DNA of 64,000 bases from Sulfitobacter noctilucicola (GCF_000622385.1 NZ_JASD01000008.1:1116001-1180000); one strand, 5' to 3'. Counted from the first letter of the stretch, positions 32,142-42,638 are shown. The notes: generated by a model not told the origin, from the letters alone. Numbers and translations: made by a program.

Positions 32142-34291
32142 GGGAGGGCGAGAGGGGCCATTTCATCGGGATCAAACGCCTTTTCGATCTGGTCAAAGAT
32201 CAACTGCTTGCGCAGCGGTTTCGTCAGGTAGTGGTCAAGGCCCGATGCCAGAATATCGGTGTCGTCGCCTTCCATCGCATGGGCCGTTAAAGCAACGATT
32301 GGCGTGTGCCGATCCCCCTCGCTCCGGCGAATTGCAAGCGTGGCATCCTTTCCGTCCATCTTTGGCATTGAGATATCCATAAAGACAAGGTCAGGGTGAA
32401 GCGCCTGAAACAGGGCAACGGCTTCCTCGCCGTTATTGGCAAAGGTCAAATTAACGTTCAACGACTTTATCATCTTTCGAAACACCAGCTGGTTTGTCTT
32501 ATTGTCCTCAGCAGCCAGAATACGCATCCGGCGTCCGTTTTCAGGTTGTGAAAGGGGCGCATCGGACCTTTCAGGTGGAACGGCGAATTCAATCTCGCTG
32601 AGCAATGCCATCAAGTCCTGTCGGGCGGGCAGGTCATGCAATACGCCCTTTACCATATCCCAATGGTGATACAGCGCTGTCTCCGGCGTTAGGCTTAGAA
32701 TGATAACCGGAACATCAACGCCTTGCGCATCCAATTGGGTCAGCGTATCGCGGGCTTCATTTTCCTGCACCAGCAACAGATCAACCTGACCTGCAAGCAG
32801 TGCCAGTGCCTCTGTCGCGGTATCGCAGAGCGTGACGCGACTGCCCAATTGAGTGATCTGCCGTTCTATAACACTGCGATTGATATTTGGCGGGGCGACG
32901 ACCACTGTGTGACGCAAGGCTGGGGGGCGCGACCATACTGGCGGATTGGAGTTATCCGTCAGAGCCATATCCAACCTGAAGCCGAAACAAGAACCGGCAC
33001 CATCCTCTGACGTGACCCAGATTTGCCCGCCCATGAGTTCGACAAGACGTTGCGATATCGCAAGCCCCAGTCCTGTCCCGTCAAACTGGCGGTTGCGTTC
33101 ATTTTCCACTTGGTTGAATTCACCAAAGATGTGATCGACCATGTCAGCAGGAATGCCGATGCCGGTATCCTCTATGCTGACGTGCAGGCGCAAACGCTGA
33201 TTCTGCGTGTCGGTCACACCGGTAACCCGCACCAACACATGGCCCTTGGTGGTGAATTTTACTGCGTTCCCGATCAGATTGGTCATCACCTGTCGCAAGC
33301 GGCCGGCATCCCCGATCATCTGGGTGGGCAAGAACATGTCGTAGTCCATCAACAACGACAGCCCCTTGTTGTGGGCATTGGACTGGAGCAGCATCAAGAC
33401 CTCCAGGATGGCCCGTTCCAGATCGAAAGGCGCATTGTGCAGCTCAAGCTTGTTCGCTTCGATCTTGGAATAGTCCAGCACGTCATTGATGATGACCAAA
33501 AGCGCCTCACCTGAATTCTTGATCGTTTGCACGAACAGGTGCTGTTCATCGTCCAGCGCGCTGTCCTGAAGCAATTCTGCCATGCCGATCACGCCATTCA
33601 TGGGTGTTCTGATCTCATGGGACATATTCGCAAGGAAAGCGGATTTGGCTCTGTTCGCGCCCTCCGCGATGGCACGTGCTTCCTTGAGATCCTTCTCGTA
33701 TTTGACCGTTTCAGTGATATCCAGACCAAGCGAGACCATGTCCCCCTCCGGCCCGCGCTGGTCGATCAATTTAATATAGCCCCTGTTCCACAGCTGGATG
33801 GTTATCGGCTCCGGCATCTCCTGCTGTATCCGTTCCGCCATCATGTTCCGCCATTCTGCGGGTCCCATGTCACCGGTATTCACAATCCCTTCATCGGTGA
33901 GCATTTGCAGGATCGTCACATAATTCACGCCCGGACCAATCACTTCGAGGCCATCGAAAATGCGCATGTAGGCGCGGTTTGCCATGATCATTTCGTTGTC
34001 AGCGTTGAAGAAGGCGAACCCGTCATTGATTGTCTCAATCGAATGCCACAGGCGGCGCTCTGCAATTGCGATCTTCTGGTTCGCGGCGCTCAAATCGGAT
34101 TTCACGCGCAGGTTTTCGCCGCGAATCGTCTCCACCTGCGCGCGCGTTTCGACGATTTCTTCGCTCAACTGCTGCGCACGTGTCCCCAGTTTCCGGTTGG
34201 CCGCAAAAAGTTCGGCCTGTTTCAGCTCAAGCAAACGCTCCGCCGCAAGCCGGTTGCGCCGTTCCTCAGTGAGTTTGCTGGCAAGGCTCAT
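32126..34291 (-). CDS. Hybrid sensor histidine kinase (coiled coil, PAS, HisKA, HATPase, degenerate REC, REC)
   Basis: A 721-aa soluble kinase with no membrane segments. An N-terminal coiled coil (about 1-80, rich in E, R and L) leads into a PAS domain (about 82-195, DGFAFFNADNEMIMAN). HisKA follows, with phospho-His 225 in MSHEIRTPMNGVIGM, then HATPase (about 330-440: GNAVKFT, DTGIGI, GTGLGLAI). A receiver-like domain (about 455-570) has Gln instead of the phospho-Asp (LLLVQENEAR). The C-terminal receiver (589-721) is intact, with Asp 639 in LVFMDISMPKMDG and the Lys in TKPL. There is no Hpt domain, so a separate phosphotransfer protein is expected. The signal is unknown, but a cytoplasmic cue is implied. 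Its 3' end overlaps yaaA by 16 nt. Confidence 0.93.
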   Translation of the reverse strand: MSLASKLTEERRNRLAAERLLELKQAELFAANRKLGTRAQQLSEEIVETRAQVETIRGENLRVKSDLSAANQKIAIAERRLWHSIETINDGFAFFNADNEMIMANRAYMRIFDGLEVIGPGVNYVTILQMLTDEGIVNTGDMGPAEWRNMMAERIQQEMPEPITIQLWNRGYIKLIDQRGPEGDMVSLGLDITETVKYEKDLKEARAIAEGANRAKSAFLANMSHEIRTPMNGVIGMAELLQDSALDDEQHLFVQTIKNSGEALLVIINDVLDYSKIEANKLELHNAPFDLERAILEVLMLLQSNAHNKGLSLLMDYDMFLPTQMIGDAGRLRQVMTNLIGNAVKFTTKGHVLVRVTGVTDTQNQRLRLHVSIEDTGIGIPADMVDHIFGEFNQVENERNRQFDGTGLGLAISQRLVELMGGQIWVTSEDGAGSCFGFRLDMALTDNSNPPVWSRPPALRHTVVVAPPNINRSVIERQITQLGSRVTLCDTATEALALLAGQVDLLLVQENEARDTLTQLDAQGVDVPVIILSLTPETALYHHWDMVKGVLHDLPARQDLMALLSEIEFAVPPERSDAPLSQPENGRRMRILAAEDNKTNQLVFRKMIKSLNVNLTFANNGEEAVALFQALHPDLVFMDISMPKMDGKDATLAIRRSEGDRHTPIVALTAHAMEGDDTDILASGLDHYLTKPLRKQLIFDQIEKAFDPDEMAPLALPQGDG

Positions 34292-34443
34292 CCGCCGCTC
34301 CGTCAGGATGGTGTTCTGGCGCGACCCTGAATGAACAGCGTGAATATTGGCTTAAGGAACCTGCGGGTGCGTATCCTGAAGCAAAGCCTTGCCGCATGGC
34401 AGGGCACATGGCAGGCTAATCCCATTCAAAAAGGAGATTTCGG

Positions 34444-37400
34444 ATGCGTGGTTATTTTTGCCGCTGGCGCACAGTCTTTTTGGCGTGCATTTCGGTTTTA
34501 TCCATATGTGGACTGGCGTCGGCAGAGAACGCCGTTCCTGATCATCGCTATCTCTTTTCACGGGATGTCGATTTTTATGGTGCGGATCTGACCAACCTTT
34601 TTGATACGGATCAGGCATCCTGCGTTCGCGCATGCTCTGCGCAGACCGATTGTGTTGCTTTTACGTTCAATACACGCAGCAAGGCATGCTTCCCGAAATC
34701 AGCTATCACGGAGCGTTCCTCTTACGAGGGAGCCATATCGGCCACCAAAATCGCAACGTCCTCCGAGGTATTGGACGCCGAGCCGGACCGGATAGCAGAG
34801 CTTGCATTTCTACCTGCCGAAGACTTTGCCCAAGCCCGCCGTTTTGTCGCGACCAATTCGCAGCGGTACTCGTTTTCAGATGACCTTATCGATGATCTGA
34901 TTGCCGCGATGCGGTCGGCCGGGCAATCGGGTGATACCAATGACGCTATGCGCTGGGCCGGTAAGGCTGTTGCACTGTCGGACCGTGCTGACCTGTGGAC
35001 CGCGTATGCGCGTTTTGCACTGATCCGTGCGGCCGAGGGGAACAATGCGGAGCGTACGCGCATACGCGCCGAAGCGTTGTCTGCGGCAACAAATGCCTAT
35101 CTGCGGGCGGACCGCGACGGTGTCCGCATAGATGCCCTTCGCCTACTGGCATCCGCGCTCCAACTCAACAATCGGGGCCGCGATATGATCCCGGCGTTGC
35201 GGCTTGCTTTGACCATAGATCAGCGGGTGGACGTACAAGCGAGCCTTGACGATGCTATTGGTAAATACGGATTTCGCATCACCGGACACCGCGTTGACAA
35301 CAACGCGGCAGAACCCCGCATCTGCGCCGAATTCTCTGAACCGCTTATTCAGACCGGCGCTGATTATGAGCCGTTCATACGGACCCAAGCACGTGGGCTC
35401 GTTGTGCAGCCCGACGAAAGCCAGCTTTGTATTGACGGGGTAGAACATGGTGCCCGCTACACCATCACCTTCCGTGCGGGCCTGCCCGGCATCAGCGGCG
35501 AAGTGCTGCACAAGGATGTGGACCTGTCTATTTATGTGCGCGACCGCGCCCCGTTTGTGCGTTTTGCCGGACGGTCTTATGTGCTGCCGCGTGGCGCAGA
35601 AACGGCGCTTCCGATTGAGACCATCAACATTGACACGCTTGATCTGAGCCTGCGTCGCGTGAGCGACCGCAACCTCGTGCGGGCCATCCGCGAAAGCTAC
35701 TTCGGGCGGCCACTGAGTGCTTATGAGGATGACCGGTTTTCCAGTGATATGGCGCAGGAATTCTGGAAAGGTCAGGCAACCGTCCAGAATACGCTCAACG
35801 TGGAAATGACAACGCGGTTGCCGCTGGCAGATGCGTTGTCGGGCGAACCCGCTGGTATCTATGTGTTGAGCGCAAGCGTTCCGGGGCAGGACCGGTACGA
35901 AACACCTGCCGCGATGCAGTGGTTCATCCTGTCCGATCTGGGACTGAGCACCTTGTCGGGTGTTGACGGTATGACGGTGGCAGCACGCAGTCTTGCAACA
36001 ACGTCACCGCGCGCAGGTATCAAGGTCAGCCTGATCAGCCGAGCCAATGCCGTCTTGGGTACCGCAACAACAGATGAAAGCGGGTTCGCGCAGTTTCCAG
36101 CTGGCCTGTCGCGTGGGGACGGTGCGGCCCAGTCCGCGCTGCTGATGGCACAGGATGGAAATAGCGACATTGCCTTCCTGCCGCTTACAGACCCTGCATT
36201 CGATCTGTCTGACAGGGGGGTGGAGGGGCACCCACCCGCACCTGCAATTGATACATTTCTCACCACCGACCGAGGGGCGTATCGTGTGGGCGAAACCATC
36301 TATGCCACTGCGCTCACCCGTTCCGCCAAGGCCGAAGGGCTGATCGAGTTGCCGGTGACGGCTATCCTGTCACGACCCGATGGTGTCGAATACAGCCGCC
36401 AGCTAAGCGCTGGTTCGCAAGCGGGCGGCCATGTGTTCGCAGTGCCTTTGGGACATGATATCCCGCGCGGTGCATGGCGGCTTGATATCAAATCGGACCT
36501 GAATGCGGCACCGCTGGCCAGCCAGACCGTTCTGGTCGAGGATTTCTTGCCTGAACGCATCGATTTCGACGCCACCTTGCCGGATGCACCGCTTAGGTTC
36601 GGGCAAAGCTCGGATTTGGCTGTCGATGTTCGCTATCTTTTCGGCGCACCGGGGGCAGGACTGTCCGTTGACGGAGAGTTGCGCCTGCGCTCGACCCGTC
36701 GTGTTGACGGTTGGGACGGCTTCCGGTTCGGTCGCCACGACACAGCGTTTCGTACGCTCACACGCGGCATAGATGCGGCAGTGACGGACGGCAAAGGCCG
36801 CGCCGCCCTTTCGCTTCCGCTGTCGCCCCTTGATGAAGCCCCCGATACCCCTATTGAAGCGGTCAGCATCCTGCGCGTTGCCGAAGGGTCTGGCCGACCG
36901 GTGGAGCGCCGGATCACCGCACCTGTCGCCACAGATGCCGCCCTGATCGGCATCAAGCCACTGTTCGATGATGTGCTGCTGGAAGGGGCAGAAGCTGCCT
37001 TTGAGGTGGTTGCTGTCGGACCGGACCGAACAACCACCCCGATGCCGCTGCGATGGACAGTGAACAAGGTCGAGACGAGGTATCAGTGGTATGAGCTTTA
37101 TGGCAACTGGGAGTGGGAGCCGGTTACGCGCCGGATTCGTGTCGCTACAGGTGAACTGAATTACGATGACACGCCGCTGCGCGTTACGGCACCGACCGAA
37201 TGGGGTGCCTACGAACTTGTGGTCGAACGGATCGGCAGCCCCTATGCGGCGTCTTCGGTCGCCTTCAATTCCGGATGGTACGGTGGTGACGGGGCAACCG
37301 ATACCCCCGACCGGCTTGAGATGTCGTTGAACGCCGACACCTTTGCGACCGGTGATACGGCCACCTTGCGCCTAATGGCTGAAGGTGACGGGGTCGCATT

Positions 37401-39891
37401 GATATCCGTCCTGTCCAACCGCGTGATAGAGCGCCGGACAGTGCCGGTTGCCGCTGGTGAGAATACGCTGGATCTAGACGTGACAGAGGATTGGGGGACC
37501 GGTGCGTACATTACGGCGTCCGTTCTGCGGGGTATGGATGTGGCCGATGCACAAAACCCGTCACGCCAACTGGGCCTTGTTCATGCAAAGGTTTTGCCAG
37601 GGGCGAAAGAGCTGTCGGTCAGCATCGAAGCGCCAGATGTCATCGACGGGCAGGTGGGCACTTTGAACGCATCTGTTTTGGTGGATGGCATCACGGAGGG
37701 ACAAACAGGCTATGTCACGCTGGCTGCGGTTGATGTGGGCATCTTGAACCTCACGGGATTTCAGGCACCTGATGTCACAGATCATTACTTTGGCCAGCGC
37801 CGGTTGGGTGTCGAAATCCGCGACATTTACGGTCGATTGATTGACGGGATGAATGGCGCGATGGGAAGCGTGCGCTCGGGCGGCGATGCGGCGGCGGCAG
37901 TACAAGTTCAATCAGCGCCTCCGACAGAAAAGTTGATGGCCCATTTCAGCGGTCCTATTCCTGTGGGGCCGGATGGCCGCGCCGAGGTCGAAATTCCCAA
38001 ACCGGCTTTTAACGGCACAATCAAACTGATGGCGATTGCATGGACCGCGACATCGGTAGGGGATACATCGCGTGATGTCGTGGCCCAGGACCCCGTAGTC
38101 GTCACTGCGTCACTGCCACGGTTTTTGGCACCCGGTGACAACAGCCGCCTGCTGCTGGAACTTGTCGATGCGCAAAACGCCGGAGGGGACGCAAAGCTTG
38201 AGCTATATGCGGACGCTGGGCTCGCGATGGGGGACTATCCGTTCTCAGTCTCGCTGGAGGGCGAGAAAAAGCTGAGGCTGGAAATACCATTGGCTGCGCG
38301 AGAGATTGGCGATCATCAGATCACGGTCGTTCTGACCACGTCCGACGGCACAGAATTGCGCAAGGAACTAACGGTGCCGGTGCGCGATAACGATCCCCAA
38401 GTCGCCACAACACGTCAATTCAAACTCGGTGCGGGCGAAACGTTTACCTTTGACGGCAATGTCTTTGCGGGTCTTCGGCTTGGCACCTCTACGGCCACGC
38501 TCACTGCTGGTCCGTTGGCACGTTTTGATGTACCCGGGTTGCTGATGCAACTGGACCGTTACCCGTATGGCTGCACCGAACAGGTGACATCGGGGGCCAT
38601 GCCATTGCTCTACCTCAGTGCCACCGCTCAGGCGGCTGGACTTGGTGCATCTGCTGATATCCGGTCGCGCATCGATCAGGCAATATCGCGGGTGCTGGCG
38701 CGGCAATCGAGTAACGGATCATTTGGGATGTGGCAGGCACAGTCCGGCGAGTTCTGGCTTGACGCTTATGTGGCCGACTTCCTGTCACGTGCCCGCGACG
38801 TAGGCTATGACGTGCCCGATCTGGCGTTCAGCCTTGCCATGGATAATCTGCGCAACCGGATCAGCTACGCCCCTGATTTCGACAAAGGCGGCGAAGATAT
38901 CGCTTATGCGCTGCTGGTTCTCGCGCAGGAGGGGGCCGCGAACATGGGCGATCTGCGTTACTATGCGGACACCAAAGCAGAGGCTTTCGGTACACCCATG
39001 GCACTGGCGCAACTGGGTGCCGCGCTCGCAGCTTATGGCGATCAAATCCGTGCTGATGAGCTGTTCCGCCGCTCTGCATCGCTGCTGAAAACCCCGTTAA
39101 ACACCGACGGCTGGCGGACAGATTTCGGTAGCCCTCTCCGCGACAGGGCTGCTGTGCTGAAATTGGCGGTGGAAGCAGGCAGCGAGGCGATAAACCGCCC
39201 CGATCTAATCAGTGCCTTGCATGGCACTTCGCGCAGCCTGTCGACGCAAGAGGCCGCGCAGGTCCTTCTTGCTGCGCACGCCTTGTCCTCGTCAGATAAC
39301 AAATCGACTCTGCAGGTGGATGGAAAGCCAGCAGAAGGACCTATCGTCAAACGTCTGGATGATACAAGCGGCGCGTTCTCAGACATTCGGAATACCGGAA
39401 GCACCCCGGTTGATGTGACGATGACAACCTATGGCGTCCCCGAAGTGGCCCCTGATGCCAACGGTTATGGCTACAAGATCACGCGCAGTGTCTACACGAT
39501 GGACGGCGCAGCGGTCAGCGGATCAGCTGTTGCCGGTGACCGGCACGTCATCGTGATCGAGGTCACGCCATTTGAAGCTATCGGTGCACGGCTGATTATC
39601 GAAGATCCTCTGGCTGCAGGATATGAAATCGATAACCCCAACCTGCTGCGCAGCGGAGATATTGCAGCACTTGATTGGCTGGTAACGGCTGATGCCGAAA
39701 TGACGGAATTCCGCGCTGACCGCTTTATCGCAGCGGTGAACCACCGTAATGCGGAGCCGTTTCGTTTGGCCTATGTTGTCCGGGCTGTCACGCCCGGCAT
39801 CTACCACAAGCCTGCCGCGACGGTCGCCGACATGTATCGCCCTGAATATCGTGCCAATACGGCAGCAAGTCAGGTCAGGATCACGCCCTAA
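34444..39891 (+). CDS. Bacterial alpha-2-macroglobulin with N-terminal PAN domain
   Basis: A very large (1815 aa) exported protease-trapping protein of the YfhM type. A signal peptide (about 1-27, ending ASA) lacks a clear lipobox, unlike E. coli YfhM. A PAN/Apple-like Cys module follows (about 55-95: SCVRACSAQTDC, then ACFPKS), then the A2M domains (MG repeats, bait region, A2M core). The thioester motif is GCTEQ, with Cys 1377, in a YPYGCTEQ context. An alpha-helical TED-like domain comes next (NGSFGMW), then a C-terminal beta domain. AAGGAG stands 7 nt before the ATG. It overlaps pbpC by one base, the known A2M-PbpC pairing that guards and repairs a breached cell wall. Confidence 0.94.
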   Translation: MRGYFCRWRTVFLACISVLSICGLASAENAVPDHRYLFSRDVDFYGADLTNLFDTDQASCVRACSAQTDCVAFTFNTRSKACFPKSAITERSSYEGAISATKIATSSEVLDAEPDRIAELAFLPAEDFAQARRFVATNSQRYSFSDDLIDDLIAAMRSAGQSGDTNDAMRWAGKAVALSDRADLWTAYARFALIRAAEGNNAERTRIRAEALSAATNAYLRADRDGVRIDALRLLASALQLNNRGRDMIPALRLALTIDQRVDVQASLDDAIGKYGFRITGHRVDNNAAEPRICAEFSEPLIQTGADYEPFIRTQARGLVVQPDESQLCIDGVEHGARYTITFRAGLPGISGEVLHKDVDLSIYVRDRAPFVRFAGRSYVLPRGAETALPIETINIDTLDLSLRRVSDRNLVRAIRESYFGRPLSAYEDDRFSSDMAQEFWKGQATVQNTLNVEMTTRLPLADALSGEPAGIYVLSASVPGQDRYETPAAMQWFILSDLGLSTLSGVDGMTVAARSLATTSPRAGIKVSLISRANAVLGTATTDESGFAQFPAGLSRGDGAAQSALLMAQDGNSDIAFLPLTDPAFDLSDRGVEGHPPAPAIDTFLTTDRGAYRVGETIYATALTRSAKAEGLIELPVTAILSRPDGVEYSRQLSAGSQAGGHVFAVPLGHDIPRGAWRLDIKSDLNAAPLASQTVLVEDFLPERIDFDATLPDAPLRFGQSSDLAVDVRYLFGAPGAGLSVDGELRLRSTRRVDGWDGFRFGRHDTAFRTLTRGIDAAVTDGKGRAALSLPLSPLDEAPDTPIEAVSILRVAEGSGRPVERRITAPVATDAALIGIKPLFDDVLLEGAEAAFEVVAVGPDRTTTPMPLRWTVNKVETRYQWYELYGNWEWEPVTRRIRVATGELNYDDTPLRVTAPTEWGAYELVVERIGSPYAASSVAFNSGWYGGDGATDTPDRLEMSLNADTFATGDTATLRLMAEGDGVALISVLSNRVIERRTVPVAAGENTLDLDVTEDWGTGAYITASVLRGMDVADAQNPSRQLGLVHAKVLPGAKELSVSIEAPDVIDGQVGTLNASVLVDGITEGQTGYVTLAAVDVGILNLTGFQAPDVTDHYFGQRRLGVEIRDIYGRLIDGMNGAMGSVRSGGDAAAAVQVQSAPPTEKLMAHFSGPIPVGPDGRAEVEIPKPAFNGTIKLMAIAWTATSVGDTSRDVVAQDPVVVTASLPRFLAPGDNSRLLLELVDAQNAGGDAKLELYADAGLAMGDYPFSVSLEGEKKLRLEIPLAAREIGDHQITVVLTTSDGTELRKELTVPVRDNDPQVATTRQFKLGAGETFTFDGNVFAGLRLGTSTATLTAGPLARFDVPGLLMQLDRYPYGCTEQVTSGAMPLLYLSATAQAAGLGASADIRSRIDQAISRVLARQSSNGSFGMWQAQSGEFWLDAYVADFLSRARDVGYDVPDLAFSLAMDNLRNRISYAPDFDKGGEDIAYALLVLAQEGAANMGDLRYYADTKAEAFGTPMALAQLGAALAAYGDQIRADELFRRSASLLKTPLNTDGWRTDFGSPLRDRAAVLKLAVEAGSEAINRPDLISALHGTSRSLSTQEAAQVLLAAHALSSSDNKSTLQVDGKPAEGPIVKRLDDTSGAFSDIRNTGSTPVDVTMTTYGVPEVAPDANGYGYKITRSVYTMDGAAVSGSAVAGDRHVIVIEVTPFEAIGARLIIEDPLAAGYEIDNPNLLRSGDIAALDWLVTADAEMTEFRADRFIAAVNHRNAEPFRLAYVVRAVTPGIYHKPAATVADMYRPEYRANTAASQVRITP

Positions 39892-41918
39892 TGCGCCGCT
39901 TAGCGCCCTTTATCCTTGTGACCTTGCTCTGGTCCGGCGCGGCCCTGCGCGACAGGGTGGATCAATGGATCGATCACACGGTTCTGCCGCCGATGTACGC
40001 CGATACCTCGGTCGAGGTGCGTGACAGGGACGGTGATTTGTTGCGCATCTTTGCGGTTGAGGGCGGGCGGGTGAGACTGGCAGTTGAGCCGGAATTGGTG
40101 GACCCCGAATTTGTGTCGATGCTGATCGCCTACGAGGACAAACGGTTCTACGCTCACAACGGTGTCGACTTGCGGGCGGCAATACGTGCCGCGATTCAGG
40201 CTCTTATGGCCGGTGAAATTGTCTCGGGCGGTTCGACCCTGACCATGCAGGTGGCCCGCCTGCTTGAGAATTCCGGCACAGGGCGCTGGACCGGAAAGCT
40301 GCGGCAGGTGCGGTTGGCGCTTGCGCTTGAGCGGCGGTTGACGAAATCGGATATCTTGAAGCTGTACCTTCTCCACGCGCCCTATGGCGGTCCTGTTGAA
40401 GGTGTCCGCGCCGGTGCACTGGCGTGGTTCGGAAAAGAGCCGTCGCGGCTGAACAAGGCTGAGGCCGCCTTGTTGGTTGCTTTGCCCCAATCGCCAGAAA
40501 CCCGCCGTCCCGACAGGCATCCGGATGCAGCACGCAAAGCGCGTGATCGTGTTCTGGCGCGGGTCGGGTCGCCTGCTCCGATATATCACGCGGCGCTCCC
40601 AAGGCGGATGCGTCCGTTTGTACGGCTTGCGCCACATCTTACCGACCTTGTTCGCAACAGCGATCCGCTGACGCGGTACCACGACCTGACGCTTGATGCA
40701 GGCCTGCAGCGACAGGTCGAAGACATTGCTACCCGCGCCATGTCGAGACAGACGAGAGGCGTCTCGGTGAGCATCGTCGTCGCAGAGCATCAAACCGGCA
40801 CCGTGCTGGCGTCAGTCGGGTCCGGTTCCTACTCAGCGCACAACGGGGCGCTCGGCTTTGTGGACATGACCCGCGCCAAAAGATCACCCGGTTCGACGCT
40901 CAAGCCCTTCATCTACGGGCTGGCCTTCGACCAGGGGTTGGTACATCCGGAAAGCCTGATTGATGATATTCCGACCTCCTTTGGCCGCTATGCCCCGCAA
41001 AATTTTGACGGTGTTTTCAGAGGGGCTGTAACGGTGCGCGAAGCTTTGCAGCTGTCGCTCAATATCCCTCCACTGCTCTTGTTAGATGAACTGGGGCCGA
41101 CCCGTCTGATGGCCCTCATGCGCAAGGGCGGTGCACAGCCTGCCTTGCCAGGAGGTGCCGCCGGGCTGGCCATCGGCTTGGGGGGAATCGGCATTTCGCT
41201 GAATGATCTGGTACAGCTTTACGGCGGACTGGCCCAAGGTGGGCAGGTGTTTGAACTTCGCCACAATATGAAATCAGGCATAAGTACACCGCGCCGGATC
41301 ATGACGCGCAAGGCTGCTTGGCAGGTCTCGCATATTCTGGCGGGCATGCCTGCGCCCGCAGGATATGCTACCCCGTCGCAAAAGGATATCGGGTACAAGA
41401 CAGGGACATCGTACGGTCACAGGGATGCATGGGCGATCGGGTTCGATGGTAAGCATGTCGTAGGAGTATGGCTGGGCCGTCCCGACGGAACACCCGTTCC
41501 GGGAGCCTTCGGTGGAGAAATGGCCGCGCCATTGATGTTCGAGGCTTTTGCCCGTCTGGGCTCTCGCCCCGTTGCCCTTCCGCCGCCGCCTGCCGAAACA
41601 CTTTTGCTGAGCACAAACCAGCTGCCGGTCCCGCTTCAGCGCTTCCGCAGCCGCACCGCTGCTTTTGATAAAGCACCCGACAGCCCGCATGTCCGGTTCC
41701 CGCCGGATCAAGCAATACTGAAACTTGGCGATGAAGGCGTACCACTGAAAATTGCATCCGGTACCTTGCCCTTGAGTGTGATCGTAGACGGGGTGCCGGT
41801 TCTTACCGGTTTACGACACCGCGAAACTCTTTTGCCGCTGACGGAGCAGGGCTTTTCCCGCATTTCAGTCGTGGATGCACAGGGTCGTTCCGCCAGCGTC
41901 GGTATTGAGTTGCGGTAG
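39891..41918 (+). CDS. pbpC: Penicillin-binding protein 1C
   Basis: Bifunctional peptidoglycan polymerase of 675 aa. An N-terminal membrane anchor (about 4-20) is followed by a glycosyltransferase family 51 domain, with catalytic Glu in IAYEDKRFYAHNGVD and GGSTLTMQVARLL. The transpeptidase domain has the nucleophile Ser in SPGSTLKPFIYG, LSLNIPP and KTGTSYGHRDAWAIG (KTG). A C-terminal penicillin-binding-like beta domain (BiPBP_C, about 585-675) is typical of PBP1C. The start shares one base with the stop of the alpha-2-macroglobulin gene (TAATG), so the two are co-translated. PBP1C is thought to repair wall damage while the macroglobulin traps invading proteases. Confidence 0.95.
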   Translation: MRRLAPFILVTLLWSGAALRDRVDQWIDHTVLPPMYADTSVEVRDRDGDLLRIFAVEGGRVRLAVEPELVDPEFVSMLIAYEDKRFYAHNGVDLRAAIRAAIQALMAGEIVSGGSTLTMQVARLLENSGTGRWTGKLRQVRLALALERRLTKSDILKLYLLHAPYGGPVEGVRAGALAWFGKEPSRLNKAEAALLVALPQSPETRRPDRHPDAARKARDRVLARVGSPAPIYHAALPRRMRPFVRLAPHLTDLVRNSDPLTRYHDLTLDAGLQRQVEDIATRAMSRQTRGVSVSIVVAEHQTGTVLASVGSGSYSAHNGALGFVDMTRAKRSPGSTLKPFIYGLAFDQGLVHPESLIDDIPTSFGRYAPQNFDGVFRGAVTVREALQLSLNIPPLLLLDELGPTRLMALMRKGGAQPALPGGAAGLAIGLGGIGISLNDLVQLYGGLAQGGQVFELRHNMKSGISTPRRIMTRKAAWQVSHILAGMPAPAGYATPSQKDIGYKTGTSYGHRDAWAIGFDGKHVVGVWLGRPDGTPVPGAFGGEMAAPLMFEAFARLGSRPVALPPPPAETLLLSTNQLPVPLQRFRSRTAAFDKAPDSPHVRFPPDQAILKLGDEGVPLKIASGTLPLSVIVDGVPVLTGLRHRETLLPLTEQGFSRISVVDAQGRSASVGIELR

Positions 41919-41984
41919 CGGCAAACCGCCGCCTGCGGTTATCTGCAATCTTGTTGCGACAGATCAGGTGATATAAGTGATAGA

Positions 41985-42638
41985 ATGATGAAACGCCTCG
42001 CTATCGCCCTCTTTTTATTGGCCATTGCGCAGCCATTGGCGGCGCATCCGCATATCTTTGTCGATACCGGTCTCGATCTGCGCTTTGATCAGGAAGGACG
42101 CCTGACAGAGGTCAAGATCACCTGGGCCTACGATGAATTCTACTCGCTGTTGATCATGGAAGACCGCGAGCTTGATCCGGACTTTGACGGCATCCTCACA
42201 TCGGAAGAAAAAGCGAACCTGACAGGGTTCGATATGCAATGGACGCCCGGGTTCAACGGTGATCTGGTCGTGATGCAGGGTGACCGCATGCTTGCGCTTT
42301 CGGGTCCGCAAGAGGCCACAGCGATTTACGAGGACGCACGGATCACGACGACCCACGTCCGCCAGATTGACCCTGAGCAGGTGGTTGGCGAAAGGATCGA
42401 AATCCGCCCCTATGATCCGACCTACTATACCGCCTATGACATCACGCTGCCGGTTCGCATTGAAGGGGCCGACATTTGCGGACAGCGGATAGAGGTGCCG
42501 GATTTGGACGCTAATATGATGATGGTGCGTGAACAGCTTAACGCGCTGGACGCAGACGCAAGTATTGATGAACTGAACATGCCGGATATCGGTATTCTTC
42601 TGGCAAGCACTGTCGTCGTAACATGCGATATTTCCTGA
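41985..42638 (+). CDS. DUF1007 family periplasmic protein
   Basis: A 217-aa exported protein of the DUF1007 family, usually found next to NicO/RcnA-type metal transporters. A signal peptide (about 1-20, LAIALFLLAIAQPLAA) is followed at once by HPHIFVDTGLDLRF; the His pair just after cleavage is a family hallmark and a likely metal ligand. WAYDEFYSLLIMEDRELDPDFDG, ERIEIRPYDPTYYTAYDI and Cys pairs (ADICGQ and VVTCD) follow. Translation starts at 41985 or one codon later; the ribosome site is poor. It overlaps the transporter gene by 16 nt, so it is probably its periplasmic partner. Confidence 0.88.
   Translation: MMKRLAIALFLLAIAQPLAAHPHIFVDTGLDLRFDQEGRLTEVKITWAYDEFYSLLIMEDRELDPDFDGILTSEEKANLTGFDMQWTPGFNGDLVVMQGDRMLALSGPQEATAIYEDARITTTHVRQIDPEQVVGERIEIRPYDPTYYTAYDITLPVRIEGADICGQRIEVPDLDANMMMVREQLNALDADASIDELNMPDIGILLASTVVVTCDIS

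Noticed and set aside
41919..41984. Zur-like operator before the DUF1007 gene
   Set aside because: GATATAAGTGATAG is AT-rich but not a convincing palindrome; no support beyond proximity to a metal transporter.
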